Below, piece after piece: positions 18,575 through 29,637 of a stretch of DNA of 45,497 nucleotides. Each line of letters starts with the position of its first letter. Positions within the stretch are counted from its first letter, which is position 1. The stretch covers positions 109,287-154,783 of the forward strand of contig NW_004457263.1 in NCBI RefSeq assembly GCF_000313135.1, in the 5' to 3' direction. A model generated the notes under the pieces. It made no database searches. It saw only the letters and a program-made list of their open reading frames with translations, and was not told the origin of the DNA. Source of the DNA: Acanthamoeba castellanii str. Neff. Taxonomy: Eukaryota; Discosea; Longamoebia; Acanthamoebidae. The position numbers and the translations under genes were made by a program.

Positions 18575-21237
18575 TCACGCGTCGGCCTTGTCCTTTTCCT
18601 TGTCCTCCTTCTTCTTGGCGGCCGCTGCCTTCTGCTGCTGCTGTTGGGCCTTCTTGTCGCCGTCCTTGGCGCTCTGTGCGGCCGCCGCTTCCTGCGTCTG
18701 CTGCACCACAAACTTGAGGATGTTGTTTTCCTCCGTGACCAGCTCGTCTTCTCCTAACTACTCGCGCGACACACACACGAAACACATGACACACACACGC
18801 ACACGACACGACACACAGCGTAAGAAACAAAGAGAGAATCAGGTGCATGGTTTTTTGAGGCGATGGCAAGAGTAGCGCGTACTCGCTGTCCGGAGAGGCC
18901 TTCGGCGTAGGCGAAGAACTGTTCCATCTGGTGGTCGACCATGCGAGCAAACTCTCGGATGGTGGTGCCCGGTGGCGCCAGCAGGCAGTCGCGGAACACA
19001 CCTCCGCTTCTGCATAAGATCCACGACATGATACGACACGACACGACACGAACGACACGACACACGCATCATATGGTGAGCAGAGAGAGAGAGAGAGAAG
19101 AAGAAGAGAAGAAGAAGAAGAAAAGCGAGAAAAGAACGAACCTGTCGCTGGTGAATTTGTTGAGGTTGCGGACCGGGTAGACGGGGATGTAGCCCTTCAC
19201 GTCCACCGCCTTCTTGATGGCGTCCTGCACTCCGGTGGCGCCGTATCGGAACAGCACCAGGTCCCTGATCTTCTCCAACCTATGGGTGCGCAGGAAGGAA
19301 TGTAAAACAGTCCAATCAGGCTTGATCGTGCTGCGAGGGGCTGGCTTCGGTCGAAAGGTGGGCCTGGGCGTACGTCTTGAGCGCCTTGGGATCGGCCTCG
19401 CGCAGGCCGTCGGCGCCCTCGGGCCACTCCTCCTTGGGCAGGTCGGCCAGGTCCTTGGTGGTCGTGAAGTCGCTGCCGCCGTCCTCGTAGAGGACCATGT
19501 TGGCCTTCCGCATCTTCTTCAGGAAGCACTCTGCCAGCGCACTCGCCAAAATAATGTGACCCTGACGACACGACACACACAGCACCACACGACACACGAC
19601 ACACGACACACGTGGTAAGGAGCGTGAATGAACAAGTCGGGGAGGGGAGGTGAGTGTCCGTACATCGCCGTATTTGTCGCAGATGCGGAGCACGTTGGCG
19701 TCGGCTCCGGGCGAGTCGATCTTGTTGAGGACGTAGATGGTGGGGAAGCGGACCTTCATGAACATGTCCACGAGCTCGTGAACCCGCTTCGAGTCCCTGT
19801 AAAGAGAAGGGTGAGCGCACGACGTCGTGAGTCCACAAAGAAGAAGGCGAACGCACCACTTCTCCATTTCCGAGGGCTCCTTGACGCCCATGCGGTCCAG
19901 GACTTCTTGGATCTGGACGAGCCGCGAGCCGTAGCCGGAAAGCTGCGCCTGAAGTGTGGCCGATGACGTGCTCTCTGCCAAAGTGGGCGACCCACGAGTG
20001 AACGATGACAACCAACATCGGCGTAAGACTCTGACAATATTCACAAAACATACGACGTTGGGCCACCATGGCACGTACTCGTGGCGACATGTCGGCGTGT
20101 GATGTTGGGCCATCGATTCCACAGGTTGTTGAAAATCCAACTGCACACCGAACGTTGTGAATGAGCATTAGCACAAGCACACACTCTGAATCTCAAACCC
20201 ATTATTGATTGGTCTTTTCGGAGCGGGAGCAGTGGTACGCATGGATTTCGCTGTCGAGCCACTCGATGTCGTTGATCGGGTCATAGCCTTTTGTCGCCTC
20301 TCCCTGCGTGTGCGCGAGGTGTGTGATCAATCGATCAACCAACCAACCAACCAACCATCATTGGCGCTTCGCACGGGAGAGGTTGGACCACCAAACCAAA
20401 CCAAACCAAACCAAACCTTTTCGTTCGTGGTCCCGGAGACGTCGATGATGTGCAGCAGAATGTCGGCTTGTCGCAGATCATCCAGGAACTTGTTGCCCAG
20501 GCCCTTGCCCTCCGACGCGCCTGCAGGTTCGCACGAACGCGAGTTGGTTGGTTGGTCACGCGCCACATCGATCCGCAAATGAAGGGCGGACAGGGTGAGT
20601 ACCGGGCACCAGGCCGGCGACGTCGAGCATCTTGACCGGAATGAATCGCGTTCCGCTGACGCATCGACCGTATCGCGGGCGGCACTGGTCCGATTTATCG
20701 AATCTGCAACAAGCCAAAGCCAAAGATGTGTGAGCCGTAGGTGCAGTGCAGGCCACGCGCGCGCTACAATCCTGGCTTTGAAGCTGAAAGAGTGGTACCT
20801 GGCGCATGGGCAGGGCGACTAAGCTCACACATGGAAACGCGGCGGTAGTAGTCAGAGAAGTGGCCAACGTTGACACAGCAGACATCGCGTAGCACACAAA
20901 GAGAGGGCAAGGAGAAGAGAAGAGAACGCTACCTGGAAGTACGTGACGCCCACGTTGGGTTCTGGCCAGGCGAAACAGTGTTTGGATTAAATGAAATGTA
21001 AAATAATAATAATCGTTCAACAAAAGTTGTAGAAGGTACCGATGGTCGTGAACGGGTAGGAGCCTGAAATTGTGGCCGTAGCAGAAGATGAAGGTTAATC
21101 TCACGATGAAGCGAACAAATTGGAGGATGGAACGCACCTATCTTGGCCTGAGCGTCGGTACTGGCGTTCAGAAATGAGCTCTTGCCGGCCGACGGCTTCC
21201 CCACGCACCCTATCAGCAGTTCATGACGCGAACCCAT
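18575..21237 (-). CDS. OBG/YchF-family GTPase of the YGR210C type
   Basis: Exons include 21237-21138, 21063-21040, 20961-20933, about 20798-20603, 20520-20417, 20303-20239, 20140-20079, 19974-19857, 19796-19664, 19562-19374, 19279-19142, 19019-18893 and 18757-18575. Phases agree throughout. Motifs: G1 [12 protein letters not shown]; switch [24 protein letters not shown] insert; G3 [31 protein letters not shown]4 [11 protein letters not shown]; a C-terminal TGS-like region [14 protein letters not shown] then [20 protein letters not shown]; and a Lys/Ala/Gln-rich tail. The Cys-containing insert before G3 and the C-terminal layout match yeast Ygr210 and its archaeal relatives more than Ola1. Its cellular role is poorly known. 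The start of exon 4 is the least certain boundary. Confidence 0.88.
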
Positions 21238-21534
21238 ACCTCTGCCTTGCACACAACAAATCTGGATCGATTGAGATTTGAAATCGATCGATTTATTATT
21301 TATTTATTTTGCCAAAGAAATCCAGGAACTGGAGTTGGGAAAATAAGAAGGAAGAGAAAAAGAAACGAGAAAAGGCAGATATAAAGATAAATAAAAAATA
21401 AATAAAACGAAAGAAGAGGAGCCAAAGAAGACTGCTGACGAAAGGGAAAGGCGTTCCTGCCAAAGTGACGCTCTCTGTGGATTGATATTTTGCTTCTGCG
21501 CGAAAGGAGATTATTAGGGTCATTTCCGATATAA

Positions 21535-24500
21535 ATGGATTTTTCGATGATGGACGTAAGTGGAGAGGTGGCCTTGCCGAAGCCCCACGGGACACCCGCT
21601 GCCACCACCACTACAACGTCGACGGCCAGGCGGCTGGTGGACTTCTTCGCCGTGCTGCCGCCCGAGCTGGCGCTGTACGTGGTCTCCTTCTTGGGCCACC
21701 ACGAGCTGTGCATGCTCGCCCGGGTGTGCCACCTGTGCCGCGGCCTCAGCTACGACGACGAGGTACGACCCGCCCGACCGCACACACGCACCGCACACGT
21801 GTGCGCACACGCAGGCTGATGGGGGTATGATGGGGCGTGGGGCGGTCTGCGCACACAGAACTGGCGGCAGCTCTACATTCGGACGTGGGCGCTACGCAGC
21901 ACCAGTCGCGCCGAGGTGCAGCTGCCCCTGTGCGGGAGCTGTACATCGTGGCGAACACTCTTCAGGTTCACCTTCTTTGTTGTGCCACACTGGTCACTTC
22001 CTATTTACATCATTTTGTGTGTTGTGTGTTGTGTGTGTTGTGTGTGTTGTGTGTTGTGTGATGTGTATCTCCACGGTGCAGAGATCGCAAGATGCTCGAG
22101 TGGGAATATTGCTCGATCGATGTCAACGCGAAAGACGAGGAGGAGGAGCAAGGAGGAGGAGGACAGGAGGAGAAGACTGCTGCCGGCAGCGACGGCGACG
22201 GCGACGGCGACCCGAACGATGATACGGACACGGCGATGGACACGGACACCACGGGCACGGAGGCAGAGAAGGCGCACACGAAGACGCCTCCGCCGCCCAG
22301 GTCACCAATACAAGTGCTCGGCAGGGGCAAGTACAAGGACAAGAAGCTGATCATTCCAGCCACCGCGCGGTCCGTCGATCCACACACACACACACACACA
22401 CACACGGCTGCGCGCACACACAGTGTCGATCTCTGTGGTGTGTGGCTCATAGTGGGCGCACTGGGGTTGGTGATGGTGTGTTCAACGCAGGAAATGGCTG
22501 TCGTGGGGCCACATCCTCCAGAAGAAGGTCGACGAGCTGCGCAACCAGCGGATGGAGGAAAAGAAGGCGGGCGCGGAGCGAACGGTCGAATACTTGAAGG
22601 TACCCCATGGCCCCGGCCCGCAGGGATCACTCCAGAAAGAGAGCGCACAAGGGCCAGTGCTCACGAAGACCACGACACGACACGACACGACACACCCCGA
22701 CACACCAGCAAAAAAGTCGGTTTCACGAGACGGTCACCCGATTGCTGGTGATTGCGTGCGAGGAGTATGCCTCGGCGGCCAGCGTGGCCTCTACGTCACC
22801 CAAGGACGACACGACACTCAGCAGTACCACCACCCACGCCACTCCACTCCACTTTCTTCGTTGGTCACCTGCCGGCGCCAATCAATCACTCAATTCCACT
22901 TCAACACAGCCCTCTATGTGTCGACCAATAATTGGGGCATTTCGCTGACGGAGCTGGCGAGGATGAAGCACGGACCCGTAGCTGACATGTACCGCCACCC
23001 TCGTCTCCCAACTCATCCATGCCTCTCCCTCCATAATCGATAACACACACACACCACACGCACACACACACACACAACACACACACACGCACACACACAC
23101 ACCACAGGCTCTTTCTGCGTGCCTACGCCAAGCTGGCGCAGACGGCGGAGCTGCGGCGCGGGTGCGGCGACCTGTGGTGGGTGCTGAGCGAGTGGGCCGT
23201 CACGCTGCGCGCACACGCCGCACGCAAGATGGCCGAGGGCAGCTCTCTGCTGGTCGCCACCGCCCAGGGCACCGACTACGCCTCGGTCGACAACCTGTTC
23301 GAGCAATCGTGCAAGAAGCTGGCCGAGGCCCACGCCCTCTACCCCACCGATTCCCAGGTCCGTACAACTACGTTGACCCCATTTCGTACAAATGCTGAGC
23401 GTGCTGTGTGCGGTGTGTGCGGTGTGTGCGTGCGTGTGTGTGTCACAGATTTTGAGCGAGTGGGGAGATGGATTGTCGGAGCACGCCACCAGCAAGATAG
23501 CGGCGACGGCCAAATCCAGGAAGGTGCTCAGCCCCGCACAGCTCGAACAAGGTCCGTCCATCCGTCCGTCTTCAAGACTTCCCCTCCAGTCCTGTGAAGC
23601 TCTAGACCTGACGTGGTGGTGGTGGTGGTGGTGGGTGGTGGTGGTGGTGCATACATCTGCAGCCCAGAGCCTCTTTCGGGAGTCCTACGGCAAGTACGAG
23701 GACTCGCTGAGCCTGTCGCAAATGGACCTCGACCGGTACCGCCCCCGCCCCCGCCCCACACCCACCCTTGTTGTGTCAGTGGCGCCCATGAATTGAACGG
23801 CGTGGGAATGTCACCAGGGACATCGTGCTGAGCAACTACGGGCTGGCACTCAGCGACCACGCCATGGTCGCCGAACCGGCCGAGTCAAAGGTACACACCT
23901 TACCGCGCCCGCCTGTCCAGTTGCCCCCGTTTCTGACTCGGTTGGTCCTGTGCACAGGACTTGTTCGCGCGATCGTACGAAAAGTACCGGCTTGCGGCGT
24001 CCCTCAAGCCCGACAATGTCCTCACCCAATGCAACCTTGCCATGTACACCACCACCCACCACCCAAACGCACCCATCAATCAGATCTGATTCACGCGTTT
24101 GCTTATATCATTCGCGTTGTAGGACGTACGTGCTGCATTCGTGTACCCTTGCGGACGCGGCCGAGAGGGAACAGCTGTGGGCCAGCGCCGAAGAAATTCT
24201 CAACGTGCATACGCCTTGTGTGTCGTGTGTCGTGTGTCGTGTGTCGTGTGTCGTGTGTCGTGTGTCGTGCTGACAGCACTCAACAACAGACGCAAGTCCT
24301 GAAGAATGACTACTGGACCTACTTCTGCATGGCCCGGCTCGCCTCTGTTCGCGGACACGAGGCGGCGTGCCAGGCGTGGCTGGAAAAGTGCGCGAAGAAG
24401 AACTACCTCGCCAAGCGGACCAAGTGGTTCTGCGTCCACTTTGCCAACGTCAAGCGAGCGCCCTGGTTCCGGGCCATGAAGCAGGCCCAGACCGGCGAGA

Positions 24501-24565
24501 GGACGCGGGAGCGGGAGGTACTGGCCAACCTCTTCGCCCAGCAAGAAGAAGAAGCCCAGGCCTAG
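21535..24565 (+). CDS. F-box protein with a long-period helical repeat array
   Basis: An F-box lies at residues about 32-80 (LVDFFAVLPPELALYVVSFL .. LCMLARVCHLCRGLSYDDE | NWRQLYIRTWA). It should bind SKP1 in an SCF ubiquitin ligase. Exons at 21535-21762, 21859-21965 and from 22082 join in phase. An acidic low-complexity linker (DGDGDGDPNDDTD) and a basic helix KWLSWGHILQKKVDELRNQR follow. The rest is a series of related helical units, beginning NNWGISLTELARMK, SEWAVTLRAHAARK, SEWGDGLSEHATSK and SNYGLALSDHAMVA. Each continues with an LF..SY.K...A..L-type helix such as LFEQSCKKLAEAHALYP. These resemble TPR/Sel1-like solenoid repeats and would be the substrate-binding part. The exon joining VEYLK to ALYVSTNNWG is not fully resolved. 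The stop at 24563-24565 lies 61 nt from the convergent methyltransferase stop. Confidence 0.75.
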
Positions 24566-24626
24566 CCCAACGAAAAAGTGTAACAACTTTTTATGTTGTA
24601 CAAAAAATAAAAAAAAATAAAAAAAA

Positions 24627-26667
24627 TCAACGTGTGGTGTAGATGAAGAAGTGGAGCGCGTCGTCGTTGCCGCGATTGGGGATCACCCACTTGCGGCCGC
24701 TCATCCCCTCCTCCTCCATCGCCTCTTCGAATCGTGCCACCCCCTTGCGCATACCAACCACAGACCAGAATGTGGGGTGGGTCAGGACTACAACACGGTG
24801 CGGGATGGGGTGAGCGAGAGGTACCATGCGCATCGCCGGGAGGAGGATGACGGCCACGCCGTGCTGAGGGTGGAGGAAGGAGCGGATCACCCGCGGCACC
24901 GACGTGGCTGCAGTGAGATCGTACACCACGTCCGACCCGATGACCACGTCCGCCTTGCCCTCGCCCATCTGCAGATCGTCAGACGTTAGCGTGTGTGCGG
25001 TGCGTGTGTGCGGTGCGTGTGTGCGGTGCGTGTGTGCGGTGCGTGTGTGCGGTGCGTGTGTGCGGTGCGCACGGTGCGTGCGATGTAAGTGCCGCGTACC
25101 TGAGGATAGGTGGCGGGGTCGGTCCAGTCTAGGCGATGGACAGTGACGGCATCGCTTGCGAGCCGGCCTTCATTTTGTCCGTTGTAGACGGCCAGGTTGT
25201 GTCGAATGTTATCCAGCACCTGCACGCACGCACACACACAACAGCCAAGAGTGAGAGTGGTGTGAGACGAATCAACATTTGCGGTTAAAGCGCACCTCGT
25301 CGATGTAGTCGGTGATGAACACCTTCGAGGCAAAGTGGGCCATCACCAGGCCCGCCAGCCCACAGCCACTACACATTCACACGCACGCAGGCCACGCCAC
25401 ATCAGCCCAACGGAGAGCGGAGAAGAGGCCGATTGGGGTCGCCGCACCTGCCCAACTCGAGCACGGACTTGCCGCGGAACACGTCGCGGTGTCGGTAGAT
25501 GAACGAGGAGAGCAGGAGGCCCGAGTCCCACACCTTCCAGGCCAGCCCCACCTGCGTGTAGCGCAGCTGCCTGACGTCGATGCTGATCTGTGCATCTCGG
25601 TCGGCCCCACTGTCGCTGTCGCCGTCGCCGTCGCCGAAGCGGAAGGTCTTGACTCGGTCTCTGCCCTTCAGGGCCGAGAGCTTGGGCACCATTTCCCCCG
25701 CCAGCCTACTGCACGGCGATGACACGACACACACGGCACACACACACACACGGCACGAGTGTGAGATTGTGGCTGGGCCAGGCAGGCCACAAAGAGGACT
25801 GACCGGTTGATGATGATTGGTATTCTACCTGGTGGTCTGGTCTGTGGCAGGGTCGTTGGCGATCTGGACGAGACGTCGGCGGAGGTCCATCGACTCCCAG
25901 GCTTCCAGATGGTCGTCTGCTCTCCCCCACCGGCAGCGAAACATAAGCCGACACGCACACACCGCACACACCGCACACACCGCACACCGCACACACCGCA
26001 CACACCACACACACCACACACGCAACTGGTTGTACGATGTACCATGTGAAGAGAGGAGCGAGGCGACTGCGACTAGATCGGCCACCGCGGGCGATTCGCT
26101 GTCGCCCGAACCGCTGGCGAGACCGGAGACCAGAAGCAACTCGGCCAGCCGCTCCGCCACCGTGTTGGGCACCGCCTCCACTCTGCACCCAGCCCGCCAC
26201 CGCCGCCGCCACGTCAGAACACCACACGGGTCAGATGTAACGATCGGGTGCCGCACCTTACAGCCTGCGAGGACAGCAGTGAAGCCAAACGCCGCACGGC
26301 CTCGGCCTGCTCCTGCGCACGTACGCCGTCAAGCCGCTGTGCACAGCGCACGTGTACACGCGATGGGGCAGGGTGGGGGCAGTGCCTGGGCGAGGGACGA
26401 GTGGAGCGCGGTCTCGACCTCGGTGACGTCGCGCAGCTCCGCGCCTTCCACCACCACTGCCACCACCACCCACCACGTGTGCCGCCGGGCATCGTCAGCA
26501 CATGTGCAGCCACAGGCCCGAGGGGGGCGGAGCTGGCGGCTACGGAGGTCATGTGTGCAGTGCGTACCAAAGGACCGGCAGAAGGGAGGAAGGGCCAGCA
26601 GGTGGCTCACCTCCACGCCCCCACCAAACTGCGCCACCGCCGCCTCCAGCTTCTGCTCCGGGTCCAT
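24627..26667 (-). CDS. Class I lysine methyltransferase (METTL21/EEF2KMT family)
   Basis: The C-terminal half is a seven-strand methyltransferase of family 16. It has LAWKVWDSGLLLSSFIYRHR (W..G..La.fl), GKSVLELGSGCGLAGLVMA (SAM-binding motif I), KVFITDYIDEVLDNIRHNLA (motif post-I) and ADVVIGSDVVYDL, holding the family's DxxY motif as DVVY. It ends LHFFIYTTR with TGA at 24627-24629. The N-terminal half (MDPEQKLEAAVAQFGGGVEV, GAELRDVTEVETALHSSLAQ, PNTVAERLAELLLVSGLASG) is a helical extension as in FAM86/EEF2KMT, which modifies eEF2. The exact substrate is inferred and could be another METTL21-type target. Several introns carry GT- or CA-rich tandem repeats. Confidence 0.82.
24995..25070. repeat. 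13-bp tandem repeat (GTGCGTGTGTGCG)n
   Basis: About six near-identical copies lie in an intron of the methyltransferase gene, between the exon ending RLDWTDPATYPQ and the one starting MGEGKADVVIG. Confidence 0.9.
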
Positions 26668-27316
26668 CGCCACGCCAACAAAAAAACAACAAACAAAAAA
26701 GAAAGTGCTCTTTTTATTAAGAGGGCGGTCGACATCAGCATTCCTCTTCTTTCGCTTTTTGGTAACTCCGTGGAGATTTGGGACCTAGCCAATGACAAGC
26801 TTGTCACAGCGTGCCGGAAATACCTCATTAACTCCGTAAGTCCGAGCGATTGGGCCAATCGACCATGGGGCACGTTGTCACGTGACGAAGCGGTGGCCGG
26901 TTATTTGGCGGTACCTTCTTTTGGACAGTCTGTGCCGCGTGACCAGCTGCGGTTCTGTGGGGATACGAACACCATCACCAACCGTTGAGGCAAGCGCGCT
27001 CCTCTCGTGCGTGCTGCGGGCGGCGCCCTGGGCTTCGGCAGATCTTCGCGAGCGGCGCGCACGACTTCGGGACCGCCGACGAGGCACTTTTTGCTGTGTG
27101 GCTCGGCTGTGGTGCGGCAGACGCCGTAGCCAACCACGGAATGGGTGTGTTGTTGGCAGGCAGTAAAAAGGGAAAGGTCAGGCGCATTGGGACGGAGTCG
27201 GAGTAAACATCGGCCAATCTGCGGCTTGACACGATGTGGCACTGCTCTTTTATGCCGACTTTTGTGTCTTTGGGGGGTGGGAAAGTAGGGACAACATCAA
27301 GCCCATCAACGCGGAG
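26668..27316. other. Spacer with possible gene remnant between methyltransferase and homeobox genes
   Basis: No complete gene could be built here. On the plus strand 26765-26840 encodes VEIWDLANDKLVTACRKYLI, which resembles the last helices of a BTB domain. 27050-27205 encodes a stop-free stretch (FASGAHDFGTADEALFAVWL). Neither can be joined confidently to other exons. The segment may be a decayed gene or simply two regulatory regions placed back to back. Confidence 0.3.
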
Positions 27317-27323
27317 GATAAAA
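27317..27323 (+). promoter_or_regulatory. TATA-like element upstream of the homeobox gene
   Basis: GATAAAA lies in a GC-rich context about 390 nt before the homeobox start codon. A CT/CA-rich presumptive 5' UTR follows, which fits a core promoter with a long leader. This rests on position and sequence only. Confidence 0.4.
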
Positions 27324-27712
27324 CCGGTCGGACCGACCCACCACACTTTCCGCGCGCCTCTTGCACAGCCAGCAGATAGCCCCCCTATCCTCTCCTTTTC
27401 CTCACTGGTCCCGTCACCGCTTCAACTTCGCCACCCACACTTATCCACGGACCGGTCGCTCCAACACTTCACCACCTTCTATCCTCACTTCACGTTTGAT
27501 CGATACCCCTCACTCGAGCCCGACGAGCCTTATCCCATCTATCGATAGTCAGTTAGCGACCTCTTTCTTCCAACCCACCACCGACGTTGAAAAGAACGAA
27601 AAGCGAAGCGAAGAGCGACGACGAAAGCGAAGCGAGAGTGAAGGCGACGAACTGCTGACTCGAGGAGAGCGAGAGAACCGGACTCGGCCAACTACCAAGC
27701 GTCCCGCAGAAG

Positions 27713-29004
27713 ATGGAGATTTGTCGCTTCCCCGTCGTGCAGAAGCCGCTCGAGCGTGTCCCTCTGCCGCCTCGCGTGAGGAGCAACTCGATGTCGCGCA
27801 CGCTTCCCTCGTCGCCCAGCCTGGAGGAGCTCCTGGCAACCGACGACGGTCTCATCGAGATGAACGACGCCTTTGGCAAGAAGGCCGAGAGCTCCAGGCC
27901 TACCTCGCCGTCCACCAACTCTTCGGCACCTATGGCGACCAAGGTAACCAAGGTGGTCCACAGGAACATCAAGATGAAGGTGGATCCTTCTACGTCGACC
28001 ACCACCGCGATCCTTCCGTCGCCGTCTTCGCCTGGCGGCGTTGGCTCCTTCATCCCTTTGCCTCTGCCTTCGATCGTGCCGCTCCACCACCAGGCCAACC
28101 ATCCTTTCATCGTGTGTCCTCCTCTCTCTTCCTCTACTCTCTCCTCGTCCGCCCCTTCTCCTTCCTCCCCCTCGTCGACGTCGATGCCCACGACTCGCCA
28201 GGCGCCCTTCTTCGTACCCGTCTCTGCTGGAGGAAGCCCTGCCCTCATGGATCCCCACATCCTCCACGGCCACCAACTCTCGAGATCGGCGAGCGCCTCG
28301 CCTGTGCCTGGGTCAACTGGCGACCAAGCCAAGAAGAGCGCCGTACGTTCTCGATCTTGGCCGCGCTACTCGCATTTCGTTTTACTCTGGCAATGGCAAT
28401 CGACATGAGGAATTGACGTTTGGATGATTTACGCACACGCCAGGACTCGAAGAAGAGGCCTCGCTCTGCATCGACGCCTTCGGGATCGAACAGCGAGGGC
28501 TCATCCTCGGCCGCGCGTTCTAAGAGGAAGAGGAAGACGCCCGAGCAGCTCGCCCTCCTCGAGAAGGAATTCGAGACCAATCCGATGCCCAACAAGGACG
28601 TGCGAGAGCATTTGAGCCAGAATCTCGGTCTCACCAGCCGCCAGGTCCAGATTTGGTTCCAGAACAAGAGGGCCAAGGTCAAGAACAACCGCGTGAGCGT
28701 TCCTGGCGGTTCCCAGTCGCCCGAGGAGGCCTCTTCGCCCGAGGGCTCGCCCTCGATGAACTCGCCTCTGATGATGGATTCGCCATCTTCGTCTTCGTCT
28801 TCGACGTCCTCGTCTTTCTCCCTCTCATCTTCGGTCTCCTCTTCCCTTTCTTCGTCCTACCCGGCGCCGTCGTCTCCTTCGGCCTTCCAGCAGTTCAGCT
28901 CCATCGACAGCTTCTTCGAGCCTTCCTACTTCGACCTCCTTCTCGACGCCCCCAGCTACGGCGGCAACTCTGCCGACTTCCTCCTTCAACAGCAGACCGT
29001 CTGA
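27713..29004 (+). CDS. Homeodomain transcription factor
   Basis: Two exons (27713-28342 and 28444-29004) join in phase 0 into about 396 residues. The homeodomain lies at about residues 232-290: RSKRKRKTPEQLALLEKEFE, then LSQNLGLTSRQVQIWFQNKR followed by AKVKN. It contains the invariant helix-3 W-F-N-R residues and has the length of a typical 60-residue homeodomain, with no TALE insertion. The N-terminal part is Ser/Pro-rich, with a hydrophobic HHQANHPFIVCPP patch. The C-terminal tail has long Ser runs, then aromatic and acidic residues (FFEPSYFDLLLDAP) that could be an activation domain. It should act in the nucleus. The leader before the ATG is long and holds upstream short frames. An AATAAA-like element (TAAAATAAAA) lies near 29287-29296. 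Confidence 0.93.
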
Positions 29005-29637
29005 GCGACAACCTACTCCTCCTATCTTCATCTCATCCTCTCTCTCGCTCTCTCCTGGCCGCGACCTTCACCCGACCAACAAGAACCTCATCGGCCTGAG
29101 CCACACTACACTTCACCAACCGTCACGAGAGTCTTGTACACTACTACTCCCTGTTCTATTTATCGATCGTCCTTCGTCGCCTTCTGCAACCAGCCAGCTG
29201 CGCCTCTTCAACTGCGAGGAGAGGGTATCAAGCGTAGAAGACGAAGACCTTCGTCCACTTGTACACTACGCCGTGTGTTGGGACCTAAAATAAAACCACT
29301 CCATGGCACCAGATCTCGTGTGCGACGCGTGTGGGCAATCCTGGCACATCGGCTCAGGCGGAGTAGCCGAGTCAACCAGATGGACCCGTGGTGGTTGGCG
29401 AGCGAGTCAAGAAGAAACGTTGTGGTCACAACGAAGGAGAAAGTAGCTGGCTAAGCAAGCAACGTTGGTTGTTGATGGGTAGCAGAAAACAAGAAAGAGC
29501 TGAACGTCTGCCAGGACAGGGCGTGACACTTACAAGTACCCCGATCCACAGCCACCTTTCTCCTCCTCCTCCTTTCGCTACCCGACCATCGATCAGCGTG
29601 CTTGCGTGTTACTGAGTCGCTTCTTGGCGGGTCTCGC

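Noticed and set aside
24995..25070. Regularly spaced repeats that could suggest a CRISPR array
   Set aside because: Units are contiguous with no unique spacers and lie in a eukaryotic intron. They are simple tandem repeats.
27553..28332. Long minus-strand frame opposite the homeobox gene
   Set aside because: It is a shadow of the Ser/Pro-rich coding exon. The plus frame carries a clear homeodomain with consistent splicing.
29345..29400. GGCGGAGTAGCCGAGTC resembles the 5' half of a tRNA-Ser or tRNA-Leu gene
   Set aside because: No matching 3' acceptor strand, T-arm or B-box is found within 100 nt downstream, so a cloverleaf cannot be formed.
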